Assembly (NCBI GenBank): GCA_009731375.1
Contig: BJOX01000203.1
Span: 595,859-633,719, forward strand
DNA: 37,861 nucleotides
Source of the DNA: Paulinella micropora
Lineage: Eukaryota; Cercozoa; Imbricatea; Euglyphida
Direction: 5' to 3'
Shown here: positions 20,668-29,537 of the stretch, one piece after another
Layout: each line of letters starts with the position of its first letter
Position numbering within the stretch: position 1 is the stretch's first letter
Made by a program: the position numbers and the translations under genes
The notes under the pieces: generated by a model
The model's database searches: none
What the model saw: only the letters and a program-made list of their open reading frames with translations
Told to the model about the DNA's origin: nothing

Positions 20668-21103
20668 AGTCGCAAGTCATAGGCTATATTAGTGTGTAAA
20701 TATTAAAAAAATAGTGTTGAGGATCAATTATGGGTTACCCGAAGGTTAAATATCAACTCCCATTTACATCACATCCTCTATGTATGTATATATGTGGTCA
20801 TGCAGTAACATGTATGAAGTATGTATGTGTTCAAAAATTTGCAAGCGCTTCCCGTAGAGGGTAGCAAAAAAAATTTAAAAAAATTAGATTTCCTATTCTA
20901 GGACAGAAAGAATGATAGAAAGAATTTAAATTGCTAAGTTAGCCAGGGAAAGCTCGCGGCTGCCGGCCTCGCGTGGCAGTCGGCTACCCAGCCTCGGCTC
21001 GACGGCTCTTGACCCCTGCGCAAAACAAAGCTGCTGCAACAAGCAACAAACTGCACAAAATACTCAAAGCAAATATAGGTGAGTGGACACGCAAATCCCG
21101 AAA
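20668..21103 (-). other. 3' untranslated region of the copia element
   Basis: About 435 bp between the end of the pol frame and the polypurine tract. It is AT-rich apart from a GC-rich patch at 20950-21015. No further frame of note is seen on the element's strand. Confidence 0.7.
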
Positions 21104-24100
21104 TTACTTGAGCTTTACCGTAAATTTGTTAAGTAAATACTCGAATTGTTCTTTCGGTAAATATTTTGTCATTACATCACCTATCTGCTTCTTCGTACCT
21201 ACTTTTACAAACTTAATCTCACCGTCTCTCTGTAGGTGGTGCATAAAGTGTAATTCTAAAGGTAAGTGTTTAGTTCTATTACCTGACATACCCCTCTCTG
21301 CCGCTAAGACTGTTTGAGAGTTATCCTCGAATAATTCTATCGGGCTCTTTTGGGCTATGTTTAGTTCTTGTGTAATGTGTTTTAGTGCAAGTCCCTCTCT
21401 AATGCACTCAGTTGCTGCAAATATTTCAGCATCATTGGAACTCAGGGCGATGCGACTCTGTCGCTTTGATAACCATGCAACTGGATCGCTGCCCCATAGG
21501 ATCACGAATCCAGTGCGGGACTTCCCTGTTTTCTTACAAACTTTGTGAGCCGCGTCGGGCCACATGGAAAGTTTTGGATAGGTTTGCCCTTCTTGCTCTG
21601 ACTTAGGCTCATGGTAAGCTAAACCTCGATAAGAGTTAACTAAATAACGAAAGATTCTGCCTAACATCGCATAAGTTATTCCCTTATCGATAGTTTGCAT
21701 GACACTTGCCGAATTTAGTGCTTGTTCTATATCGGGTCTTGTCATCTTTGCGAGAAATAGCAAACGACCAACTAGACTAGGAATTGAAAATTTTCGCAAG
21801 CTAGCTGATTCCGACATCGGTTCCGTGAAATGTTCTTGCGCTGGAGTACTAACGGGTTTAGCAGAATCGTAGCCTACCTCTTTTAGTATCTGCTGCTGAT
21901 ATTTTCGCTGATGCAAAATTATTTTCCCGTTCGATTGCTCTATCTCTATTCCTTTGAATTCACGGGCAATACCGAGTCTTTTGAGCGGGAAATGTTTTTC
22001 TAATGCGGACGCAAAACGCTCATATGCTTGTTTGTTTGGTGCGGTGAACAACAAGTCATCAACATGAAATATCCCTACTATCGCCTCTCTCAAAGCTTTA
22101 TCATTTTCTACAAACATACATAAGTCTGAATCTAGCAACCTAAAACCTAGCTCCTCTAACTTGGGTGCTAATATCTCATACCATCTTCTTCCTGCCTGTG
22201 GTGCACCATATAAAGCACCATCTATACGCCATATCATCCCCTCATGCCCTTCTCTGTCTACACTCTCTGGCGCATATGCATAAACAGGGTCATTCATACG
22301 AGCATTTAGGTATGCATTTTTAAAATCTATGCCGTATAGTTTGTGTTTGTGCCAGGCAGCTAGTTTGGCGAGAAATAAAAGTGAATGGTGCGCGGCGCAA
22401 GGAACAAAGAGCTGATCTGGGTTATAGCTAACACCGGGTTCTAACATATCTCCCCGTAAAGCTAAACGAGACTTTATGAACTTTTTCCCGTTCTCATCTA
22501 ACTTTACTTTGTGAACCCATGTCAATCTAACTATCTTACTAACTCCTGCCTTGCTTGCCTCCTTATGGGGTACCCATGTGTATGTGTTAAATGATTGAAG
22601 AGCTTTTAGCTCTGTTTTCATACCCTCTAAAACATCTTTAGCTGTCAAACCTTCCTCTATGACATCTTTGGGTACTCTGATATCTACATACAAATAAAAA
22701 TCACGAATCTCATCTGCCACCATACGGTCATCGCATAAAAACATATTAGCGGGACTTTGTAACGGGTATTCGGGATCTTTCACGGAGTATTTGAGGATTT
22801 CCGAATTCAACATCCGTTCTTCTTCGTCCTCAAACTTAACTATGTGGGTGGGCTGAGGTCTGTCTCTTACTACGAGTCTATCTCTGGGGTCACTCACTCT
22901 GCTGACTACCCCTACTCGTACTATGCTCTCCCATCCCTCACCGTACTTTTTCTTCGCCCATCCATCTCCCCATGCACGCGCGGGCACTCTTACTACCTTA
23001 CCTATTAGCTCTTGAGCCTCTCTCTTTTCTCTCTTGGGCTCATTGCTAGGGGTAAATCTCTCTACTGCCTTGCGCTGCCTTTTACCGGGGATTATGTTAC
23101 TCTCCGTTACTCTCTGACTCTGCTCCCACGTTAATCCCTTAGATGGTGGTGATTTTTCTTCGTATGCTCTTCTTTCATGTATTTTTAGTGGATCTGTTGG
23201 ATCTTGTTCATTTGTATGCTCTTGTGGCTTGATCTTGTGCTCTGGGGGTAATTGTTGTGGATAATGTGGCTCTGGACTTGTGTGTAGGCGTGTATGTTTG
23301 TGATCCAATGTATTCTTCTCCACATGCTCATTTTCATGCTCATTCTCATTCGCATCGATATCAACATTCTCTGTCTCCCCCTCAACTTCATCAAAGTGTG
23401 TTGTTGGGTGGTCGTTGTTGACGTTGTGCGGTGACTTAGGTGATTGAGGTGGTGATTGGGGTGGTGATTGGGGTGGTGACGCTTGTGGAGATGTGTGTGG
23501 TTGCTCGCTCTCATTCTCATTCTCCCCCTCAGAGTCATCATTATCCCACGACACTAGTTTAGGAGGATGAGCTTGTTTACCGATTTTGTGAATATTAAAT
23601 CTCACATCTCTCACTCCGGAAATTATCTTCTTACCATCCCATACGCGGTATAGTTCCCGAAATAGATCATATCCTACTAGCATCACCTTTTTCCCTCTGT
23701 ACTCTCCCTTCCGCACTTTAGTCTTAGGTATATGTAACACACCCATACATCCTATTGGTTTTAAATGAAAGAGTGTTGGTTTTCTACCTAACAGCTGCTC
23801 ATAAGGCGAAATTCCTTTGCGTTCCCCGTGAATTGCCGGTAGTATGTTGTGAATGGTTGTTGCTGCGTGTTCTAATTCTGCCCAGAATTGCGGCGGTAAT
23901 TTAGCGTGATATCTCATTGCTCGTGCAGGCCCCGCCGTAATATCATTCACTTTTTCCGCAATAGGATTCCCGTCTTTATCGTTTGTCGCGGAGGTTTTCC
24001 AAATAAAGCGAATATTTTTCCACCACTTAATGACTTCCTCCGGAATATGGAATTCTTGATCTGCGCGAATTTCCTTTACTTTGTTTCCTGTCTGTCTCTC

Positions 24101-24313
24101 ATAAAAGGCTACAGCTTGTTTTAAGCAATCTACAAACTCATTCTTATGGGCTAAATAAAAGTCAAGAATGAACAGTGAGTAGTCGTCGGTGACCGAAAAT
24201 TTATACCGTTTACCACCTATTGATCTAGTTGCCCACGGTCCTGATGTGTCTATGTGTAGAATTATACCTGGCTTTTGGGCTCTTTCTATTGTATTAACTG
24301 CAAAACGTGGCAA
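21104..24313 (-). CDS. Copia pol: integrase core, reverse transcriptase, RNase H
   Basis: An uninterrupted frame of about 1069 codons. The integrase core has D22 (HIDTSGP), D85 (RADQEF) and E120 (PIAEKVND), with 34 residues between D85 and E120, so the DDE triad is present. The usual GEF and NGVAER signatures are altered. A Ser/Pro/Gln-rich and acidic linker follows (about 255-400). The reverse transcriptase has TWVHKVKLDENGK, YGIDFKNAYLNA, ALYGAPQAGRRWY and the catalytic FHVDDLLF (D752, D753), then TRPDI. RNase H has D920, E963, D997 and D1046 and a TKHLPLELHF motif. The frame has no proper start: it opens at a TTG right after a 10-bp duplication, so it is the 3' part of a longer polyprotein whose integrase zinc-binding domain lies one frame away. 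Confidence 0.95.
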   Translation of the reverse strand: MPRFAVNTIERAQKPGIILHIDTSGPWATRSIGGKRYKFSVTDDYSLFILDFYLAHKNEFVDCLKQAVAFYERQTGNKVKEIRADQEFHIPEEVIKWWKNIRFIWKTSATNDKDGNPIAEKVNDITAGPARAMRYHAKLPPQFWAELEHAATTIHNILPAIHGERKGISPYEQLLGRKPTLFHLKPIGCMGVLHIPKTKVRKGEYRGKKVMLVGYDLFRELYRVWDGKKIISGVRDVRFNIHKIGKQAHPPKLVSWDNDDSEGENENESEQPHTSPQASPPQSPPQSPPQSPKSPHNVNNDHPTTHFDEVEGETENVDIDANENEHENEHVEKNTLDHKHTRLHTSPEPHYPQQLPPEHKIKPQEHTNEQDPTDPLKIHERRAYEEKSPPSKGLTWEQSQRVTESNIIPGKRQRKAVERFTPSNEPKREKREAQELIGKVVRVPARAWGDGWAKKKYGEGWESIVRVGVVSRVSDPRDRLVVRDRPQPTHIVKFEDEEERMLNSEILKYSVKDPEYPLQSPANMFLCDDRMVADEIRDFYLYVDIRVPKDVIEEGLTAKDVLEGMKTELKALQSFNTYTWVPHKEASKAGVSKIVRLTWVHKVKLDENGKKFIKSRLALRGDMLEPGVSYNPDQLFVPCAAHHSLLFLAKLAAWHKHKLYGIDFKNAYLNARMNDPVYAYAPESVDREGHEGMIWRIDGALYGAPQAGRRWYEILAPKLEELGFRLLDSDLCMFVENDKALREAIVGIFHVDDLLFTAPNKQAYERFASALEKHFPLKRLGIAREFKGIEIEQSNGKIILHQRKYQQQILKEVGYDSAKPVSTPAQEHFTEPMSESASLRKFSIPSLVGRLLFLAKMTRPDIEQALNSASVMQTIDKGITYAMLGRIFRYLVNSYRGLAYHEPKSEQEGQTYPKLSMWPDAAHKVCKKTGKSRTGFVILWGSDPVAWLSKRQSRIALSSNDAEIFAATECIREGLALKHITQELNIAQKSPIELFEDNSQTVLAAERGMSGNRTKHLPLELHFMHHLQRDGEIKFVKVGTKKQIGDVMTKYLPKEQFEYLLNKFTVKLK

Positions 24314-24600
24314 AACGTTTAGACTTTCCTATCATGCAAGATTCGCAAAATCTCACATCGCTCTCGTCACCAACTAACTTAATGTTCAAAATTTTTGCCA
24401 ATAGGCGCATCTTTGTTAACCCATAATGCCCACAGGCATAGTGAAAAAGCTTGATTCCTATCTTTCTAGGTTTGTCTGACTTTCTGGGGTAAGCTTCATA
24501 TAATACTATATCTACGTGTAATTCTTTCTCTCTCTTATTTACTTCATGCTTACTTGTCTCGTTTTTGTTCTCATTTGTGGGGCTTCCCTCCCCTTCTACC
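24294..24600 (-). pseudogene. Copia integrase zinc-binding (HHCC) region, in a third frame
   Basis: Read leftwards in a frame different from both neighbours, this stretch has no stop until TAA at 24294-24296. It encodes the integrase N-terminal zinc finger: His codons at 24441-24443 and 24426-24428 (HYACGH, H-x4-H) and Cys codons at 24345-24347 and 24336-24338 (FCESC, C-x2-C), then GKSKRF. It is cut off from gag-protease by a frame change at a five-G run just before TAG at 24596-24598. A 10-bp tandem duplication at 24299-24317 (CGTTTTGCCA, then CGTTTTGCA) cuts it off from the integrase core. Residues on both sides align with the copia order, so the interruptions are secondary. Confidence 0.85.
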
Positions 24601-26890
24601 CCCTTGTTGCGAAAGGATCATATCTTTCGTTGACTTTCAATGGTTCATCATATTCGTCATCCCATCTATATATCATACTCTTAGTTAATCTTCCCCTTAC
24701 TAATATGTCACTCTCGTTAATGTGGATGGGGTGTTTGAGTATTACTAACTGTCCGTTTTGGTGGATGACTGATCTGTTGTGTCTGTGGTCCATCTGTCCT
24801 GTAGAGACTATGCTAACTGGTAAGGTAGTGTCGAGTAACATCTTCTTTTCTACTGCTCTAGGCCTTCCTTTCCCATCTATCACAGTCAGCCTAGCTCTTC
24901 CTGACTTACTCAACTCCCTTTCTCCATTACCTGTCAGTAGTTCTACCGGGTCTATCTCATCGACATCCGTCAATCTGTCTTCTCTGCATGATATGTCTGT
25001 GCTTGCTCCACTATCCTGTACTGTCATGTCTCTCTTTTTCATCACTCTTTTTCTCACATGTATCAGTACATGCTCTGTCTCTCCTTCTGTCTCTGTCTCT
25101 GTTTCTAGTTCACCCTCAGAGACTCCTCTACCCTCACCTTGTCCCTCTTCTGTGAGTTGTGGAGGTGTAGTGATGGGACTCTGTCTGACTGCTCTCTCCA
25201 AGTACACTCCTTCTATTGCTCTTACTATGTCAGTCAAAAAGTCATCTCTCTCTAGCTCGCCACTCACGACACGCATCACTTCTCCATTCATTCCCCTCAC
25301 GCACTCATTCATCAACGTTTTAGCTATTTCATTTATATCTTTGAAGGTTATGACGGGAGGGTTGATGGGTTGCGTGTTTGTTGTCTGTGTTGGTGGGAGT
25401 GCTGTGATTGGTCTAGAACTAGAGATTTGGAGTTGTTGTGAGGTGGGACCTATTTGGTTGCCAAACTTGTTGACAGAAGTGGGCCCAAGTCGTTGCTCTC
25501 CCTCATCCACTCCACTCTCTTCTCTCCCTTCTCTGCTCTGGCCGGTCCGCTGACTAGAAAATGGATTATGTTTGCGTGGTTGTTGCGGAATATTTTGCGA
25601 GACTTGTGGACTTGTGGAAATTTTGGTGTCACGTAAAGTTTCAAATTCCCCGAAAACGAGTCTTTGCGTAATTTTATGAGACTTTTCCAATGCCGCAGCT
25701 TTAAGACCTCGTTCGTCTGGGTAGTAAGGAGATTTGGGGGGACGCAACACGGGACTTACCGACAAATCCAACTCCGGATAATCTGGGTCTTGTGTGGCGT
25801 GATATCCGCAGTACCTCGCATAAGATAATCGTTTCGCGTGATTTGCGTATATTCCTTTTCCTTTTGATTTTTCAACGGAAACATTACACGGTTTTTTGCG
25901 TCTGTTTATTCCGGCACATTTTGTGTCAGGCGTGACTCCGTAAGAACTCTCAAGCCTCAAAGGAGTTTCGTTAGGGTTAGGGGTGACTGGGGAACATCGT
26001 GGGGTGGCGGATACTAACCGCTCTTCCTTGCCTTCTCCCCGTAGTGAGGAGGGACCTCGTAGGGTGGCCGATACTAACCGCACTTCCCGTCCTTCTCCAC
26101 TCTCACTATGTCTATTCCCTACCCTAGGTGTAGTCTTTGTATCGTTCAAAAGGGCTTGGGGACTTGTAGATTTGTGATGAGGTGAGCTTGGTTGCTCGTC
26201 ATCTCTTTCTCTTTCTTCCTCATCATCATCGCTCTTATCATAAGTGTTCCCCATATGGATTAAAGCAACGTTTGTATCAGAGTCACTTTGTTCGTCTTCG
26301 TTTTTGTCGTTGCCGGTTGTTATCAAAGTGAGTGCTTTCTTTTTCTTATGAAAGGGTTTCTTTTTGTTTTTGTAATTGTTCTTTTGTTCGTTCTTTTCTT
26401 GTTCCGTGCCTTTGTCTTCCGTTTGATTCCGTTTTAATTTTCCTTCTTTGCGGAACTTTTCCGAAATCACCGGACAATATCTCATGGTATGGCCTTTGGC
26501 ATCACATCCGAAACACGTGACTTTGAGCGTCCAGTTTGGAGCTGTCTTTGGTCCCGGTTTATTGTCTCCCCTTTTCCCTTTATTATCCATCAGGAGATTG
26601 GTCTCTTGCCGCTGCTTGCCATCCCGAGATTTCTTGTTGTTGTCTTTGCGAATTTGAGTTTTTCTCTCACGGAAATTGTTACGTCTTTCTTTTTCTTCCC
26701 ACATTAACCATCTTTCCCTAGATGCTTCGCATAGTTCCGAGAAATTTGGTCTTAGTCTGGCCGGGAGATCATAGTGGTCCACCTGAAATTTATCCCCGCA
26801 ATTTCTTAAATAGCTTTCTCTTTGCTTCCTCATCGGAAAATGGCGCCCCACGTAAACTTTCAAGCTGGATTTTCTTTGCGAGAAATTCAT
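24596..26890 (-). CDS. Copia gag C-terminus and protease
   Basis: An open frame of 764 codons. The first 30 or so codons are an out-of-frame reading of gag. Real coding in this frame begins near 26795. It contains the nucleocapsid zinc knuckle CFGCDAKGHTMRYC (C126, C129, H134, C139; CX2CX4HX4C) in a Lys/Arg-rich region, then a long hydrophilic region of about 450 residues with a repeated EGR/KE(V/E)RLVSAT motif. The aspartic protease motif DSGAS follows at D626. The copia-type segment after the protease has LLDTTLPVSIVSTGQM. It ends at TAG just before the zinc-binding region. The hydrophilic spacer makes this Gag-Pro longer than usual for copia elements. Confidence 0.92.
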   Translation of the reverse strand: MNFSQRKSSLKVYVGRHFPMRKQRESYLRNCGDKFQVDHYDLPARLRPNFSELCEASRERWLMWEEKERRNNFRERKTQIRKDNNKKSRDGKQRQETNLLMDNKGKRGDNKPGPKTAPNWTLKVTCFGCDAKGHTMRYCPVISEKFRKEGKLKRNQTEDKGTEQEKNEQKNNYKNKKKPFHKKKKALTLITTGNDKNEDEQSDSDTNVALIHMGNTYDKSDDDEEERERDDEQPSSPHHKSTSPQALLNDTKTTPRVGNRHSESGEGREVRLVSATLRGPSSLRGEGKEERLVSATPRCSPVTPNPNETPLRLESSYGVTPDTKCAGINRRKKPCNVSVEKSKGKGIYANHAKRLSYARYCGYHATQDPDYPELDLSVSPVLRPPKSPYYPDERGLKAAALEKSHKITQRLVFGEFETLRDTKISTSPQVSQNIPQQPRKHNPFSSQRTGQSREGREESGVDEGEQRLGPTSVNKFGNQIGPTSQQLQISSSRPITALPPTQTTNTQPINPPVITFKDINEIAKTLMNECVRGMNGEVMRVVSGELERDDFLTDIVRAIEGVYLERAVRQSPITTPPQLTEEGQGEGRGVSEGELETETETEGETEHVLIHVRKRVMKKRDMTVQDSGASTDISCREDRLTDVDEIDPVELLTGNGERELSKSGRARLTVIDGKGRPRAVEKKMLLDTTLPVSIVSTGQMDHRHNRSVIHQNGQLVILKHPIHINESDILVRGRLTKSMIYRWDDEYDEPLKVNERYDPFATRG

Positions 26891-27575
26891 TTAGCCAGTC
26901 TACATACCTCTGACCTGCCCTTGGTCTCGTTCTCTCAAACTCTTCCTCTAACATGTACCTACCTGCTCCGGAAATGCCTCCCCATTGATCTCTTACTACT
27001 ATCAACTCTTCAATGGGTCCTTTCGTCTTCTGTGTTCGCAGGAAATTAGATACATTGTCTTTGGAAAAAGCCACAGACAGACATAACTGCAAAGTTTTCA
27101 TCCTTTCATAATATTTCTTCTCTTTGCGGATAGCTGTCTTTCTTCTTGTGTGTTGTTTCATACTTTGTCTTTTCTTTTTCCTTGCTTCTTTCTCTTTCCA
27201 CTCTCTCTTTTGTTCTGCTGTCATTTTATCCCAACCTTCTGGCTGTTTGATATCTTCTTTCTTTGTCTGGGGTCTCTGTCTTCCTCTCTGAGAGGTGTCT
27301 GACTCTTCATCTTCCTCACTATCACTTATGGGCGTGTCGGGCTCTTCTAAGTCTTCTGCCGTCTTAGCCCTTGCTTCGTCGTAAGGAAAATCCCTTTTGG
27401 CTTTAGCTGGGTCGGCTAATGCCACAGATACCATCTCTGCCACGTGGACAGATATCCCCTGCATGTGCTTCTGAAACTTGCTTGACCAAGGCCAAAAGCT
27501 TTGGTCGTTGCCCTCGAATATGGGCACTTGACTCAATACGTGCTTTGGCACGCTTGCCTCCTTGACAAGGCTCAT
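26790..27575 (-). CDS. Copia gag N-terminus
   Basis: About 261 codons from the ATG at 27575-27573. The copia Gag pattern is visible: FEGNDQSFWPWSSKFQKHMQ near the start (compare F-x-G-x-N/D-W in copia Gag). An acidic and then Lys/Arg-rich insert follows (about 75-150). Then come a helical part with FLRTQKTKGPIEELIVVRDQ, RYVDWLNEFLAKK, and GAPFSDEEAKRKLFKKLR. The frame stops at 26790 in the middle of a conserved stretch that continues one frame over, across a four-G run. The start codon lies inside the primer-binding site. It is the only in-frame ATG upstream of the first Gag motif. Confidence 0.88.
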   Translation of the reverse strand: MSLVKEASVPKHVLSQVPIFEGNDQSFWPWSSKFQKHMQGISVHVAEMVSVALADPAKAKRDFPYDEARAKTAEDLEEPDTPISDSEEDEESDTSQRGRQRPQTKKEDIKQPEGWDKMTAEQKREWKEKEARKKKRQSMKQHTRRKTAIRKEKKYYERMKTLQLCLSVAFSKDNVSNFLRTQKTKGPIEELIVVRDQWGGISGAGRYMLEEEFERTRPRAGQRYVDWLNEFLAKKIQLESLRGAPFSDEEAKRKLFKKLRG

Positions 27576-27578
27576 AAC
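27569..27578 (-). promoter_or_regulatory. Primer-binding site for an initiator tRNA-Met half
   Basis: On the plus strand this reads GGCTCATAAC, identical to the anticodon stem-loop of eukaryotic initiator tRNA-Met up to nucleotide 39. The match extends leftwards as CA-A-GG. In Drosophila copia the primer is the 39-nt 5' half of that tRNA. Here its last base falls exactly next to the LTR edge at 27579, as needed for priming. Confidence 0.85.
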
Positions 27579-27892
27579 CAAAGTAATCTATCACTCAAAC
27601 GCAGAGTTTAGGGAAGCTACCCCGCTAAGGGTATAGCCTGATAACCGAAGAAAAGACTTTTAATGACTTTGGGTCACACAAATTTATGATGTTATGACCT
27701 TTACAGAATGGTAATACTCATTTGATTCTAGGCATTCCAGACTATGATTCGCGAATACTCTAGAAAGTGTCCTTGTCAGTAATAAAGGTATTAATAACTG
27801 TCCGGCCTATGAACCTGCCTATGACTAAGACTATCCAAATTACCGGTAAATTGTCTAGGTGGAGTAACGGGTATTAGTAGTACATTACAACG
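27579..27892 (-). repeat. 5' LTR of the copia element
   Basis: 314 bp. It differs from the other LTR by C for T at about 27646 and one extra C at about 27836. Its outer edge touches GAAAA (27893-27897), the target duplication, and its inner edge touches the primer-binding site. U3 promoter elements are not obvious to me. Confidence 0.93.
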
Positions 27893-27897
27893 GAAAA
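27893..27897. repeat. Target-site duplication, right (GAAAA)
   Basis: Matches 20341-20345. The A run continues to 27899, so the exact right edge of the duplication could slide only within the A run. Confidence 0.85.
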
Positions 27898-28124
27898 AAT
27901 TGCCTAGGGAAGAAAAACCAGGAGAAGATGGGTGCCGCCATGGATATCAATCCTCATGTGTCAAGCATTTGCAGCCGCGGCAGTGAGATTGCAGGGTTTG
28001 TCACGGCGTAGTAGTGAAGCTTCAGGGCTTGATTCTACTATGATTTCTTATAGCAGGCGGCCTGGTTGTATAGGCGTGTCGCCGGAATCCCGAACCCTTA
28101 GAAGTGACAAGGATGTAGATATAA
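27898..28124. other. Interior of the outer LTR-like element
   Basis: With 20285-20340, this is the sequence interrupted by the copia insertion. A short frame starts at ATGGGTGCCGCC (about 27928) and runs 27 codons to a TAG. It could be a remnant gag start but is too short to claim. No other coding is seen. Confidence 0.45.
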
Positions 28125-28522
28125 CTTTCAGAAATGATTATTTACTAGTATTGACAGGGTTTTATTAATACTGGACCACGAGTGACCGTGCTCGCCCCTT
28201 TGCCGAGGTTAATTAGGTTTGAAGGTAGAGTTGAGTAAGGGCTAGGATCAAGGTTTGTTAAGTATAACGGCTGGTTTTAACTTTTGAGTAGAGTAAGGGT
28301 TTGTAAGTGCGTTCCGAGGCTTTCTCCAGGGCTTGTGAGGTGAGTTCACGACGAAGGTTCTGAATAGGAAGGCTTTGGTATTGAACTGGTTTTGGTTGTG
28401 TATCAACGCCGGAATGTAGGCAGGCTAAAGTGGAAGGTCAAATCGTACAGCCAGTGGGAAGAATACAAGTTGATTCGCAGGCGAAACAGGAATTTGCTAG
28501 AGTAAAAAGGAATTTTTCCAGT
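28125..28522 (+). mobile_element. Outer LTR-like repeat, right copy (truncated)
   Basis: A direct repeat of 19244-19637, roughly 90 per cent alike by eye. The right copy carries extra CTAGTA and TTATTAATA insertions near 28147 and 28160. The match stops at TTTCCAG near 28520, where the left copy continues for another 650 bp. The pair flanks the copia insertion, so this is most simply a small or deleted LTR element with the copia element nested inside it. Confidence 0.6.
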
Positions 28523-28950
28523 GATTAATATTAAGTTTCAAAATTCCCGGGATTCAGATCAGTTACTTGAAATTATTTAAATTTCAAACTTGAAATTTTG
28601 AAATTCGACTTTTAAACGATATATAAGTAATCCTTATTTTGCACGCTAATCCTTAATCTGACCCTTAATCTTAAATTTAACATAAAAAATAGAACTTGAA
28701 CGTCCTGAGTAATAGAATTTCGGCAGTAATTGTAGAGCAAATAGAAACCCCAGAACCATGTTCAACAGTTTCCTAATAAGGACGAACCTAGCGAGGTATA
28801 GATAGGACTCGTGTGACAACGATACAAAACTAGCAAAATAGTGCATGTGTTAGTATATACAACGTAAAACTATTTAGACTATGACTAGTATGACTGTATC
28901 AATATAATGAAATCCTACCATGGTATTAATATTAAAAAAANNNNNNNNNN

Positions 28951-28985
<35 letters not shown>

Positions 28986-29530
28986 ACTACTCTTCAGAGC
29001 CAAAACATGGAAGCAAAATGAGGGGGGAAACTGAAGAAAGAAGAAAGAAGATCTGCAAGAAAATCTTAAAGAAATATTTAAAAGAAAAGAATGAAAGAAA
29101 GCCTGAGGTAGTCTACATCTGAATCATTCAAGTTCTGGTTTGAAACTTCAGTCAGTCTCTAATTTAGACTGGTGATGCCGCAACCGCCTGATGCGATCAG
29201 TTGACATCATACTAGCCAGTAGCTGGAACGATTATCAGATGATGTTTAATGATATACGTCAATATCAATAAATAAGGTTTTCCGTGTGTCAGCCCCCCCC
29301 TCCCCCCCCAACCACCACCACCACACAGACACATGTTTATATTTATACATTTACACTTTCACTGTCAAGGGTGAACGATGTGTTCTTGCTACTAGTACCT
29401 ATGATATTAAATAAGATACAACAGCTTTTGACATAGAATTAAGCAAATATGACGGGCTGTCAGACCAGCCAGCAGACAAGTAGTATAGTCCATTATATAA
29501 ACATTAGCACCATTCGTATTGGATGACCAG
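28523..29530. other. Unique AT-rich sequence with poly-A and a small gap
   Basis: No supported gene. It contains poly-A with a 10-base gap (28934-28982, Ns at 28941-28950), an A/G-rich piece (29010-29105), AATAAA near 29268 and a C run (29290-29308). Short frames here have no recognisable features. Confidence 0.6.
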
Positions 29531-29537
29531 AGTATGT

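Larger units (their letters stand above)
20346..27892 (-). mobile_element. Ty1/copia LTR retrotransposon, nearly complete
   Basis: A 7547-bp element on the minus strand: 5' LTR 27579-27892, primer site 27569-27578, gag, protease, integrase, reverse transcriptase and RNase H in copia order (integrase before RT), polypurine tract 20659-20667 and 3' LTR 20346-20658. The flanks carry a 5-bp GAAAA duplication. The LTRs differ by one substitution and one single-base indel over about 313 bp, so insertion was recent. The coding region is open for thousands of bases but changes frame three times (near 26795, 24599 and 24299-24317). This copy may be recently disabled, or the two G-run changes may be sequence errors. 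It sits inside an older LTR-like repeat. Confidence 0.95.

Noticed and set aside
24590-24604. A programmed -1 frameshift between protease and integrase
   Set aside because: No canonical slippery heptamer is seen. The G5 run fits simple slippage or sequence error better, though it remains open until other copies are compared.
24546-25553. A 335-codon frame on the plus strand
   Set aside because: Antisense shadow of the copia gag-protease frame, with no domain of its own.
27566-27579. A tRNA gene fragment suggested by GGCTCATAACC
   Set aside because: No acceptor, D or T arms nearby. Its place next to the LTR explains it as a primer-binding site.
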